Positions 52,270-60,148 of a stretch of 64,000 nt of DNA are shown piece after piece. Both the position numbers and the translations under genes were made by a program. The stretch comes from Bacillota bacterium. GTDB lineage: Bacteria > Bacillota > UBA4882 > UBA8346. The DNA lies in the NCBI GenBank assembly GCA_029974635.1, contig JARKQY010000035.1, positions 1-64,000 on the forward strand, read 5' to 3'. Numbering within the stretch: the stretch's first letter is position 1; every line of letters begins with the position of its first letter. The notes under the pieces are model-generated. The model was not told the DNA's origin and ran no database searches. It was given only the letters and a program-made list of their open reading frames with translations.

Positions 52270-53336
52270 GCCACCCCCTGTTTGGATGTAAGTTTCATCA
52301 CTTCATTATAAACTTCAGTCACCGAGGGAATGGCCCCGTTGAACCGGCCGTAGAAATCCACGCTAACCAGGCCGCCGGCAGCCAGCCGGACATCCTCCAC
52401 CATTTGTCCGACGCTCATCTCCACCACCAAAAACCGTTTCCCGGCCTTGGCGAGATCGGTGAGCTGCTGATACGGAAACGGCCACAAAGTAACCGGTCTG
52501 AATATACCGACCTTTTTGCCCTGAATCCGGGCCTTATTGGCAGCCGCTCTGGCTATTCTGGCTGATGTTCCGTATGCAACCAGCACTAAATCCGCATCTG
52601 CAGTATTTTCCTCCTCAAAACGGACTTCATTGGCCTCAATTTCACGATATTTAGCTTGAATCCGCTGATTAATTCTTTCCAGTTCCTCCCCTACCAATCC
52701 CAGGCTGTTAATCAGGTTTAAAGGCCTACCGCCGGTTGCTCCGGTTGTAGCCCATGGTTTTGGGGGGATTTTTAAATCGGTGATTTCATGCAAAGTAACC
52801 GGCTCCATCATCTGGCCCAATAATCCGTCAGCCAGCACCATAGCCGGGTTACGGTACTTGTCGGTAGCCACAAAGGCATCAAACATCATATCCAGGCACT
52901 CTTGAACCGTACTCGGTGCAAATACTATCAAGCGGTAATCTCCATGGCCTCCGCCTTTGGTCGCCTGAAAATAATCGGCTTGTGAAGGGGACAATCCTCC
53001 CAGGCCCGGACCCCCGCGGGATACATTGACAATTACGCAAGGGACCTCGGCTCCGGCAATATACGAAATCCCTTCCATTTTTAAACTTATCCCCGGACTG
53101 GAAGAAGAAGTCATGACCCGGGCGCCGGCTCCGCCTGCCCCGTAAACCATATTGATAGCACTTACTTCGCTCTCGGCCTGAATAAAAGTACCGCCAACTT
53201 CAGGCATCCTCCTGGACATATATTCCGGTATTTCATTTTGGGGTGTAATCGGATATCCGAAAAAGAAACGGCAACCGGCGCGGATTGCTCCTTCGGCAAT
53301 GGCTTCGTTGCCTTTCATCATTACACGTTCCACCAT
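52266..53336 (-). CDS. vorB: 2-oxoacid:ferredoxin oxidoreductase, alpha subunit (VorB type)
   Basis: 356 aa, ATG at 53336 with AAGGAGG upstream. [20 protein letters not shown] and [20 protein letters not shown] are the family start; [20 protein letters not shown] and [19 protein letters not shown] follow. This is the pattern called 3-methyl-2-oxobutanoate dehydrogenase subunit VorB, although 2-oxoglutarate (KorA) cannot be excluded. The complex converts a 2-oxoacid plus CoA into acyl-CoA, CO2 and reduced ferredoxin, typical of strict anaerobes. Confidence 0.92.
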   Translation of the reverse strand: MVERVMMKGNEAIAEGAIRAGCRFFFGYPITPQNEIPEYMSRRMPEVGGTFIQAESEVSAINMVYGAGGAGARVMTSSSSPGISLKMEGISYIAGAEVPCVIVNVSRGGPGLGGLSPSQADYFQATKGGGHGDYRLIVFAPSTVQECLDMMFDAFVATDKYRNPAMVLADGLLGQMMEPVTLHEITDLKIPPKPWATTGATGGRPLNLINSLGLVGEELERINQRIQAKYREIEANEVRFEEENTADADLVLVAYGTSARIARAAANKARIQGKKVGIFRPVTLWPFPYQQLTDLAKAGKRFLVVEMSVGQMVEDVRLAAGGLVSVDFYGRFNGAIPSVTEVYNEVMKLTSKQGVA

Positions 53337-53367
53337 ATGATGAACCTCCTTATTCCGTGTGAAAATG

Positions 53368-53571
53368 TTATTTGTAAACTTCGATTACAACATCCGGGCA
53401 CATCCGGGCGCAAAACGCGCATCCAATGCATTGAGCCTGGTCGATAACCTCTGCCGGACGATAACCCTTGGAATTAAACCCTTCCGATAACCGAATTATC
53501 TTTTTGGGGCAAGCACTGATACATAGTTCACAGCCTTTACAACGCTCCACGTTGAAATCAACTCTGGCCAT
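53368..53571 (-). CDS. Delta-subunit ferredoxin, 2[4Fe-4S]
   Basis: 67 aa, ATG at 53571 with AAGGAGG upstream. Two classical cluster motifs: CKGCELCISACP and CIGCAFCARMCP. The size and the position directly before the alpha subunit (31 bp) identify it as the delta subunit that takes electrons from the oxidoreductase. It is the first gene of the operon DABG. Confidence 0.95.
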   Translation of the reverse strand: MARVDFNVERCKGCELCISACPKKIIRLSEGFNSKGYRPAEVIDQAQCIGCAFCARMCPDVVIEVYK

Positions 53572-53686
53572 CTCATTGCCTCCTTATTCGGAATAACAGA
53601 TCATAAAATTATTACTAGCTGATAATAATTATAAACCTTTTTCTTTAGAATGCAATACATATTTTCGTTGTTAAGAATAGGATTTA

Positions 53687-54364
53687 TCACACTTCTTCTA
53701 GCCAGGGGGTTAGCATCCGCAAAGTAATAGGGAAAACCGGTAAGTCGGTAAAGTAATCCTGATGGCTTCGTAAGAAATCTTCCGCCAAAACATGATAAAC
53801 GATTGGCAGTTTACTGGCTTCCGCAAGTTCCGTAATGAATTGCAGCCCTTGCTTCCAAACTTCCAAGGTGGTTTCCCGGCCCAGGTTGATGTTGGAAACC
53901 AGTCCGTTAGGTTGTAACCGGCTGGCATTGGCGATTCCGTAAATTAATTTGCCGGCGTCAGTTACGTTCCGGGTGTCCGGCCGGTAGGGATTCACGACAA
54001 TATAAAAATTATAGGCTTCCGCACTAAAATATTGATGAAACCGCCCCAAAGCGCGTGCTCCGGCCGGATCACCCCCCACATCAAAGACGACTTGAAATTC
54101 ATGATTTTGAAGCGCCGCAAATATTCGTGGTGAAAGCGCCGGCAAGTCGGAATGCTCAAATCCCGGTTCCGTTGAGATCACCGTTAATCCCTGCCGGGCT
54201 AAATCAGCCGCCATATCCCGGGAGCGGAAATAAGGGTTTACAATATCCAGGTCAATCAAGGCCACCTTGGCATTTTCCGGCCGGACTAATCCCAAGGCGT
54301 AAGATATGGCGAACTCGGTTTTCCCACTGCCGTATGCGCCACAAACAACTGTAATGCGCGACAT
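53687..54364 (-). CDS. P-loop ATPase (CobQ/ParA-like) next to the oxidoreductase operon
   Basis: 225 aa, ATG at 54364 with TTAGGAGAT upstream. Walker A is VCGAYGSGKTEFAISYA (residues 7-23), switch/Walker B equivalents are ALIDLDIVNPYFRSRD and VVFDVGGDPAGARAL, and FYIVVNPYRPDTRN with GLVSNINLGRET gives the base-recognition part. It belongs to the SIMIBI P-loop class, without the deviant second lysine of MinD visible at the usual place. Same strand, 116 bp upstream of the ferredoxin gene, and 20 bp after folC. Homologues near such operons in Clostridia are uncharacterised; a role in cluster or cofactor loading is inference. Confidence 0.75.
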   Translation of the reverse strand: MSRITVVCGAYGSGKTEFAISYALGLVRPENAKVALIDLDIVNPYFRSRDMAADLARQGLTVISTEPGFEHSDLPALSPRIFAALQNHEFQVVFDVGGDPAGARALGRFHQYFSAEAYNFYIVVNPYRPDTRNVTDAGKLIYGIANASRLQPNGLVSNINLGRETTLEVWKQGLQFITELAEASKLPIVYHVLAEDFLRSHQDYFTDLPVFPITLRMLTPWLEEV

Positions 54365-54383
54365 ATTTATCTCCTAATTTTAA

Positions 54384-55712
54384 TCAAGACTCTTTTTCGT
54401 TTCCAGCTCGTCCGGAGTAGATATCTGCCTGTAACAGGTAGGACCGGAGTAAACCAATTAAATATAATGAGCCTGCCGCAACCGCCACTGAGTTCCGGGA
54501 CGCTAATAATTGCTGCAAAGCAACTCCGGGGACCGGCTCCTGGATAACCTCAATTCCCTGATTCTTAAAGTGTACCGCCAACTCGGAAGCAGTTGCCGTT
54601 TTAAAACCGGTAACTTCGGTAACAATCACTTCTGCCGCGATAGGAGTCAGAATTGCCGCCATTTCATCCACCGGCCGATTGTTTAAAATACCTACCAGCA
54701 ATGCAATCTTTTGCCCCGGATAGAGCCACTGAATTGTTCGTACCAATGCCCTTGCCCCATCCGGATTGTGAGCGCCGTCCAGGTAGAGCTGCAATCCCTT
54801 AATTCCGTCGATCCGTTCCATCCGGCCCGGCCATACCGCTTTGCGGAGGCCGTTTAAAACATGGGGCCGGGAGATTGCAAATCCGGTTTGATGTAATACT
54901 CCGATTCCCGCCAAAACATTGATGCAGTTCATAGCTTGGTGAGGTCCGATTAACCCGAGGCGAATACGTATATCGCCGAAACAAGTCCCTTGATATTCTG
55001 CCACAGTTCCGTTCTCAGATACCTCAATGTTGCTGGCTTTTATTTTGGAAGCTAATATCACCGGCGATCCTTTTGAAGCAGCGATTTGGCAAAGATATTC
55101 CTCGATTTCCGGCTGTTGGATACCTATTAAAACCGGGATTCCAGGTTTAATAATTCCCGCTTTTTCAAAAGCGATCTGCGTTAAAGTATCCCCGAGATAC
55201 TGTTGATGGTCGTAATCAATGTGGGTAATCACGCTCAAAACCGGCCGAATTACATTGGTGGCGTCGAAGCGGCCTCCCATTCCAACCTCGATGATGGCAA
55301 TATCCACCTTTTCGCTTTTGAAGAATTCAAAAGCAATGATGGTACCTATTTCAAACTCGGTGGGATTACCGTAACCGTCATCGGAAACGGCTTCGAGTAC
55401 CGGCTTTATTCGAGTAATTATCTCCGCCACTTGTCCTTTGGCGATTTTAATGCCGTTTACCGTAAAACGTTCCCGGTAGGAGATCAAATGCGGCGAAGTA
55501 AAACGTCCGGTCTTATAACCGGCCTCCTGGAATATGGAGTCATACATGGCCGTAGTGGAACCTTTGCCATTGGTTCCGGCAATATGAACGGAGCAGAATT
55601 GATCCTGGGGATTGCCTAACCGGCGTAAGATTTCGGTAATCCGTTCCATGCCTAATTTTATGCCGAATTTGGTACAATCCTTGATAAATTGCAAGGCTGC
55701 TTCATAATCCAT
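54384..55712 (-). CDS. folC: Bifunctional folylpolyglutamate synthase/dihydrofolate synthase
   Basis: 442 aa from the ATG at 55712, the usual start MDYEAALQFIKDCTKFGI; further upstream codons to 55796 have no ribosome site. Mur-ligase fold: P-loop SVHIAGTNGKGSTTAMYDSI, FTSPHLISYRERF, IIEVGMGGRFDATN (catalytic Glu and Mg ligand), THIDYDHQQYLGDT and YLDGAHNPDGARAL. It adds glutamate to dihydropteroate and then to folates. No valS is upstream, unlike in many Bacilli. The divergent gene on the other side is trmL. Confidence 0.95.
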   Translation of the reverse strand: MDYEAALQFIKDCTKFGIKLGMERITEILRRLGNPQDQFCSVHIAGTNGKGSTTAMYDSIFQEAGYKTGRFTSPHLISYRERFTVNGIKIAKGQVAEIITRIKPVLEAVSDDGYGNPTEFEIGTIIAFEFFKSEKVDIAIIEVGMGGRFDATNVIRPVLSVITHIDYDHQQYLGDTLTQIAFEKAGIIKPGIPVLIGIQQPEIEEYLCQIAASKGSPVILASKIKASNIEVSENGTVAEYQGTCFGDIRIRLGLIGPHQAMNCINVLAGIGVLHQTGFAISRPHVLNGLRKAVWPGRMERIDGIKGLQLYLDGAHNPDGARALVRTIQWLYPGQKIALLVGILNNRPVDEMAAILTPIAAEVIVTEVTGFKTATASELAVHFKNQGIEVIQEPVPGVALQQLLASRNSVAVAAGSLYLIGLLRSYLLQADIYSGRAGNEKES

Positions 55713-55772
55713 GGTAACAAAAAGCCTTTCGCATAAATCCGGGCTAACCCTTATTCTACATTCTACCTCTAG

Positions 55773-55946
55773 GGCTGTCTTTTTAGACAGCCACACGAAC
55801 TATAATTCTGTTAGCCTACTATTTGATAAGGCTTCGAAGCAAATACCTTCGTTTCTTCGAATCATCGTAGTTTAGATCAAAATTGTCGCTGACAGAGCCT
55901 TAGTTTAAGAAACTTTTAAATTTGAAGATCCAATTCATGATATAAT
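55773..55946. promoter_or_regulatory. folC-trmL divergent region: hairpin and extended -10
   Basis: In the 330-nt gap between folC and trmL, GGCTGTCT-TTTT-AGACAGCC forms a perfect 8-bp hairpin at 55773-55792 in the folC leader. TGATATAAT at 55938-55946 is an extended -10 for trmL. A GCTTCGAAGC palindrome is near 55840. No T-box or riboswitch was recognised. Confidence 0.4.
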
Positions 55947-56044
55947 AAGAATAAAAACATTTTATCACAGTTTATGTCAAAGGCCAAGGGAATACCATAA
56001 TTCGGAGAATGAATCCTCATTACATTTATTTCTACGGGGGTCTC

Positions 56045-56503
56045 ATGCACATTGTCCTTTATCAGCCGGAAATACCTCAAAATACGGGTAATATCGCCCG
56101 TCTCTGCGCGGCGGCCAAAGCTCAATTGCATTTAATCGAGCCGCTGGGCTTTTTTTGGGAGGATGACCGTTTGAAACGCGCCGGTTTGGATTATTGGGAG
56201 CTGGTAAACATCGAACGGCATTTGAATTTCAATGCCTACCTCTCAAAATATCCCGGCCGGAGATTATTCTTTGCCACGACCAAAACCAGCCAACCTTATG
56301 ATAAGATTCACTATACCGCGGAAGACGCCTTAGTCTTCGGCCCGGAAACCCGGGGGCTCCCTCCAGAAATATTGTGCCGCCAACCGGAAAATAATCTCCG
56401 GATACCCATGTTTGCGGAAGCGAGGTCTCTAAATCTGGCCAATTCGGTGGCGATAGTCCTCTATGAAGCTTTACGCCAGTTGAGTTTTCCCGGATTAACT
56501 TAA
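56045..56503 (+). CDS. trmL: tRNA (cytidine/uridine-2'-O-)-methyltransferase TrmL
   Basis: 152 aa from the ATG at 56045, with GGGGG 5 nt upstream and the family start MHIVLYQPEIPQNTGNIARL; an ATG at 56009 has none. SPOUT fold: LVFGPETRGLPPEIL and RIPMFAEARSLNLANSVAI are motifs 2 and 3 forming the trefoil knot that binds S-adenosylmethionine. The short length without an RNA-binding extension is typical of TrmL, which methylates the wobble ribose of leucine tRNAs. A bidirectional terminator follows directly. Confidence 0.95.
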   Translation: MHIVLYQPEIPQNTGNIARLCAAAKAQLHLIEPLGFFWEDDRLKRAGLDYWELVNIERHLNFNAYLSKYPGRRLFFATTKTSQPYDKIHYTAEDALVFGPETRGLPPEILCRQPENNLRIPMFAEARSLNLANSVAIVLYEALRQLSFPGLT

Positions 56504-56505
56504 AA

Positions 56506-56546
56506 TCGAAGTAAAAAAACCGCTTGCAGCGGCTTTTTTACTTCGA
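56506..56546. terminator. Bidirectional terminator between trmL and the NifU-like gene
   Basis: The core CCGCT-TGC-AGCGG is extended outward by complementary A and T runs and TCGAAG/CTTCGA, giving a stem of about 18 pairs. Either strand transcribes a GC stem followed by a U run, suiting two converging genes. Confidence 0.9.
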
Positions 56547-56554
56547 AAGATTAT

Positions 56555-56773
56555 TTAAACCTGTTCCACACTCTTGACATCAGGAATCTGTTGTTTTAAA
56601 TAGCGCTCAATCCCATTTTTGATGGTCATGGTCGACATTGGACAACCGGCGCAAGCGCCTTTCAGCTTCACTTTCACCACTCCGTCAATGACATCCACCA
56701 ATTCCACATCGCCGCCGTCGGCCTGAAGGGATGGCCTGATTTTATCCAGTTCCACACTAACTTTTTCTTTCAT
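56555..56773 (-). CDS. NifU-like Fe-S scaffold protein (C-terminal NifU domain)
   Basis: 72 aa from the ATG at 56773, with AAAGAGG 7 nt upstream; an in-frame ATG further upstream at 56812 lacks one. [17 protein letters not shown] and the cluster motif [20 protein letters not shown] (CxxC) identify the domain. It can carry a [4Fe-4S] or [2Fe-2S] cluster between two monomers and pass it to targets. It stands alone, without nifS or iscU beside it. Confidence 0.93.
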   Translation of the reverse strand: MKEKVSVELDKIRPSLQADGGDVELVDVIDGVVKVKLKGACAGCPMSTMTIKNGIERYLKQQIPDVKSVEQV

Positions 56774-56853
56774 GGATACCTCTTTCTCATGTAAAAACAC
56801 GTTTATTTTCAATCATAGCAAATTTTCCGGACGTTGGCAAGATAAACTCTATT

Positions 56854-57060
56854 TGCTCGTTCCGTGTTCCATCTTTTCTGTAGTTTCGAAGATGCTCGTT
56901 CCGCGTTCATATCTTCTGCTATTTCGAGGATGTTCATTCTGCGTTTCGTGTTCATCATTCATCGATTAAGCATGGAACACGAAGCTTTGAACTCGAAACT
57001 CGCAACGTTGAACCAAATCCCAAACCCAAAACATTGAACTCGGAACCCGGAACGCTGAAC
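56854..57060. repeat. Degenerate CGTTCCGCGTTC-type repeats
   Basis: Three units of 38-39 nt start at 56854, 56893 and 56931 (each opening TGCTCGTTCC or a variant); the third is partial. From about 56962 to 57060 the complementary pattern appears (GAACTCGAAACTCGCAAC, GAACTCGGAACCCGGAAC), so the region is both tandem and inverted. It contains no gene. Confidence 0.65.
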
Positions 57061-57081
57061 AATGGGCCCGAAACCTAAGCC

Positions 57082-57732
57082 CTAAAATTTAACCATTACC
57101 CCGATCATGAAGCCTTCGCCAGATATATTCAAATCCTCGCCGGCATAATCCGATCCCGTCCGGTAATAATCAAGATTCACGTGAAATAGCGGTAATTGGG
57201 TTATTTGAACCCCAATCTTCAAATATTTTTGCCCGATCCCCCGGTCAGAAACCAGGCTGCCATTCCGGGAATAAGCGTAAGTCGCGGGGATAACCGTAAC
57301 CGCATGGAAATTCAGCATTTCGGAAATTTTCCATTCCCCGCCGACCTCCAGGGCTAACCCGGAAAATACGTGCGCCACCGGGGAAGTTGTATTATCCATA
57401 ACCCGAAAGCATTGATATCTTCCTAAAATCTTCAATTTGTAATCCAGGACGTTATACTCCAGCCCTACTCGCGATGCAGCTTGAAAAAGATCAAATTGCC
57501 CGCTTTTGCCACAGCCCAGTTCCAAGCCCCAGCGAAGACCAGCCCAGTGAATTTCCCCATCCAGCGGCATATAAACCAATGGTTCATTATAAGCGTGGTG
57601 TTGCGGACCTCCGCTCACTTGAAGGCTGCCGTATAAAATTCCGCCGTCAATCCGTGCAATATCCGCAAAAGTAATTGAAGCGTATAAGAATATCGCAATA
57701 ACAACCAAAATTGTTATAATCAAAGGCTTCAA
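57082..57732 (-). CDS. Secreted beta-barrel-like protein
   Basis: 216 aa from a TTG at 57732 with AAAGG 9 nt upstream. A signal peptide (residues 1-24, ending SITFADIA) is followed by alternating beta strands rich in Gly, Tyr, Leu and Val (for example GLRWGLELGCGKSG, YKLKILGRYQCFRV, FHVNLDYYRTGSD). The C-terminus GFMIGVMVKF ends in Phe with alternating hydrophobics, the beta-signal of outer-membrane proteins. Size fits an eight-stranded barrel. It lies downstream of motB but behind a terminator, with its own transcription. Specific function unknown. Confidence 0.72.
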   Translation of the reverse strand: MKPLIITILVVIAIFLYASITFADIARIDGGILYGSLQVSGGPQHHAYNEPLVYMPLDGEIHWAGLRWGLELGCGKSGQFDLFQAASRVGLEYNVLDYKLKILGRYQCFRVMDNTTSPVAHVFSGLALEVGGEWKISEMLNFHAVTVIPATYAYSRNGSLVSDRGIGQKYLKIGVQITQLPLFHVNLDYYRTGSDYAGEDLNISGEGFMIGVMVKF

Positions 57733-57787
57733 AGGCTGTACCCTTTCGTAATGAATTTAATCCTTAAAAAGGCAGCGCCTAAAGCAA

Positions 57788-57820
57788 AAAATAACTTCAG
57801 CAGTTGGTTGAAGTTATTTT
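57788..57820 (-). terminator. Intrinsic terminator after motB
   Basis: 12-bp perfect stem AAAATAACTTCA (57788-57799) with its complement (57809-57820) and a 9-nt loop. On the minus strand it ends in ATTTTTTGCTTT. It lies 26 nt after the motB stop and closes the motA-motB operon. Confidence 0.85.
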
Positions 57821-57845
57821 CCGTGCCGATACTAAAACCCGGGGT

Positions 57846-58586
57846 TCACCGATTGCGCTCTTTTTTGGCTTCTGCCTGCCGTAAAACAATAATTTCTACT
57901 CGCCGGTTTTGAGCCCGGCCTGCTTCAGTATTATTGAGAGCTATCGCATGATGCTCGCCGTAACCGGCCGCGCTTAAATTGGCGGATTGATCCGGATATT
58001 TGGATATCCAATACATAATTACATTGGTGGCCCGGTCGGTGGACAATTGCCAGTTGGAGGCATACTTGGCGTTATGAATGGGTATGCTGTCCGTATGTCC
58101 TTCCACCCGGATGACGGTGTTCAATTTGAACAGGATATCCGCCATATGATCCAGAACTTCACGTGATTTTGGGGAAAGATCGGCTTTACCGCTTTCAAAC
58201 AAGACGGTCTCCGGTAAATTTAACACCAGCCCGCGATCCGTGATTTTGGCTTTCACATTTTTAATCCCTTGGGAGGCGGCATAATCCCGGATCAACTTAA
58301 TTATCGATTTAAACTGGTTGTTTTCACGAAGACTTATCAGTGAATTGGATGACACATTAGGAATAATTCCGGTTCCGCTATAATTCGTAATCATATTCTG
58401 TCCCATGCCGCCGCCGGTACCGAATGATAAACTCATTGACTGGGCTACTTGTTTGAATTTAACGGCGTCAACCTGGGAAAAAGCAAACAAGATACAGAAA
58501 AAAGCCATCAATAGCGTAATCATATCCAGATAAGTCAACATCCACCGTTCAACATTTTCAGGAGCTTCTTCTTCTTTTCTTTTCAT
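57846..58586 (-). CDS. motB: Flagellar stator protein MotB
   Basis: 246 aa, ATG at 58586 with AGAGG upstream. One membrane helix (about 16-36) carries the proton/ion-binding Asp in MLTYLDMITLLMAFF. A linker with a Gly- and Ser-rich plug segment leads to the OmpA-like peptidoglycan-binding domain (about 110-240): VLFESGKADLSPKSREVL, IRVEGHTDSIPI and NRRVEIIVL. It anchors the stator to the cell wall. Pairs with motA 4 bp upstream. Confidence 0.95.
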   Translation of the reverse strand: MKRKEEEAPENVERWMLTYLDMITLLMAFFCILFAFSQVDAVKFKQVAQSMSLSFGTGGGMGQNMITNYSGTGIIPNVSSNSLISLRENNQFKSIIKLIRDYAASQGIKNVKAKITDRGLVLNLPETVLFESGKADLSPKSREVLDHMADILFKLNTVIRVEGHTDSIPIHNAKYASNWQLSTDRATNVIMYWISKYPDQSANLSAAGYGEHHAIALNNTEAGRAQNRRVEIIVLRQAEAKKERNR

Positions 58587-58590
58587 GGGA

Positions 58591-59388
58591 TTAACCTCTT
58601 ACTCCGAATCCATCTTGCCGGGCCGGGCTGGGCCGGTTGGACGGCGGCAGGAAGGATGTCAGTTTCTCACCGATAACCCGCGGATGCTCACCGGCTTGAA
58701 TTGATAATATACCTTCGATGATGATCTGCCGGGCCGATATCTCTTCCTTGGTGCTCACCTTCAGTTTTTGGGCAATGGGCAACCAAAGGACGTTTGCTGC
58801 GAAAACCCCGTAGAATGTAGCGACGAAGGCCACCGAAATGGATGGTCCAATCCTTGAAGTATCTTCAAGGTGGGCTAAAACACTGATTAGCCCCAAAACC
58901 GTACCGATAATTCCCATGGTAGGCGAAAAACCCCCGGCTTGTTGGAAAATATTAATCCCGGTTTTATGCCGGTCTTCCATATAATCCGTTTCAATCTCCA
59001 GGATCTCCCGGACCAGGTTCGGATCGGTACCGTCAACAATCAACTGAATCCCTTTTTTTAAAAAATCATTTTTTACATTGGCTATCGTTTCTTCCAGAGT
59101 CAGCAACCCTTCTTTACGGGCCATTTCCGCGTACCGGACCATTTCACCGATTAATTCCGTAACATCTACCTTTTGCTGGCGAATAGCGGCCATGATATAC
59201 TTCATAAATCTGGTGATATCCTTCATCCGGAAACAAGTCATGGTGGCCCCGATGGTGCCGCCGAAAACGATAATCGCGGCGGGAGGGTTAAGCAATGCAA
59301 TGCCGGTCTCAACCTTGCCTTCCAGCAGACTGCCGCCTAATATTGATACAAAAGAAATTATAATTCCTAATATGGTTGCTATATCCAT
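58591..59388 (-). CDS. motA: Flagellar stator protein MotA
   Basis: 265 aa from the ATG at 59388 (family start MDIATILGIIISFVSIL); an in-frame ATG at 59415 has no ribosome site. Four membrane helices with the conserved PPAAIIVFGGTIGATM and, in helices 3-4, GGFSPTMGIIGTVLGLISVL (Pro-Thr ion path). The cytoplasmic loop with charged residues that press on FliG is about 90-150. No other flagellar gene is in the window. Closing C-terminal tail is Pro- and Arg-rich. Confidence 0.95.
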   Translation of the reverse strand: MDIATILGIIISFVSILGGSLLEGKVETGIALLNPPAAIIVFGGTIGATMTCFRMKDITRFMKYIMAAIRQQKVDVTELIGEMVRYAEMARKEGLLTLEETIANVKNDFLKKGIQLIVDGTDPNLVREILEIETDYMEDRHKTGINIFQQAGGFSPTMGIIGTVLGLISVLAHLEDTSRIGPSISVAFVATFYGVFAANVLWLPIAQKLKVSTKEEISARQIIIEGILSIQAGEHPRVIGEKLTSFLPPSNRPSPARQDGFGVRG

Positions 59389-59462
59389 CCAAGTCACCCA
59401 CTTATTTAATATCATTATTTCTATCGGTTATTTATTGGAAAAAGTTTAGTAAAACCGTAGTT

Positions 59463-60074
59463 TTATTTGCCGGATACCTTTTCTTTGTTATTGGGTTTGA
59501 TAACCCCCGCCGAAACGAACAGCTTAAGGCCATCCTCAATGCTCATATCGAGTAAAGTTACTTGATTTTTCGGCACAAAGATTAAAAAGCCGTTGGTAGG
59601 GTTGGGAGGTGTGGGAATAAAAATACTTACCAGTTGGTTCTCTGTTTTTTGAGAAGCCTCCTCCGGGGAATCCCCGATTAAAAAACCGGGGCTGAATATC
59701 CCCTGCCGGGGATATTCAACCAAAACCATTTGCCGGAATGCGTTTTTATCCGATTGGGCCAGACCTTCGGCAAACTGTTTGGTGGTATTGTAAATATTCC
59801 TTAGCACCGGAATTTTGTTTAGAATTCTTTCTCCAAACCGGAGCAATTTTTTACCGATATAATTTTGCGCCACCAAACCCGTCAAAATGATTAACAGCAG
59901 CAAGGCAATGAGGCCGGGACCGGGAATCATAACGGCCGGAAAATATTTTTTGATAAGATTACCCAAAATGGCGTCCGCTTTTAGAAACATCCACCATAAC
60001 AGTTGCAGGGATATCCAAAGCGGCAATATGATCAACAACCCGGTTATAAAATAATTACGCAAGTGTTTCAGCAA
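59463..60074 (-). CDS. DUF502 membrane protein
   Basis: 203 aa from a TTG at 60074 with GGTGAGA upstream. Two membrane helices (about 8-28 and 50-72) surround a short loop. The C-terminal soluble part carries the conserved IPVLRNIYNTTKQFAEGL and IPTPPNPTNGFLIFVPKNQV of the DUF502 family. The function is unknown; in plants the related LCV/COV proteins affect vascular patterning. It lies 48 bp before the end of the mot operon on the same strand, but in its own unit. Confidence 0.88.
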   Translation of the reverse strand: MLKHLRNYFITGLLIILPLWISLQLLWWMFLKADAILGNLIKKYFPAVMIPGPGLIALLLLIILTGLVAQNYIGKKLLRFGERILNKIPVLRNIYNTTKQFAEGLAQSDKNAFRQMVLVEYPRQGIFSPGFLIGDSPEEASQKTENQLVSIFIPTPPNPTNGFLIFVPKNQVTLLDMSIEDGLKLFVSAGVIKPNNKEKVSGK

Positions 60075-60148
60075 TTATCTCACCACTTCTTTCGTTTTTG
60101 TTCGGAGCGCTAACCGGCGACCGGTTAAGCGGCATGAACGCCAACAGT

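Noticed and set aside
55713..56044. T-box riboswitch in the folC leader
   Set aside because: The antiterminator consensus (GGGTGGNACCGCG type) and a specifier loop are absent; only an 8-bp hairpin is present.
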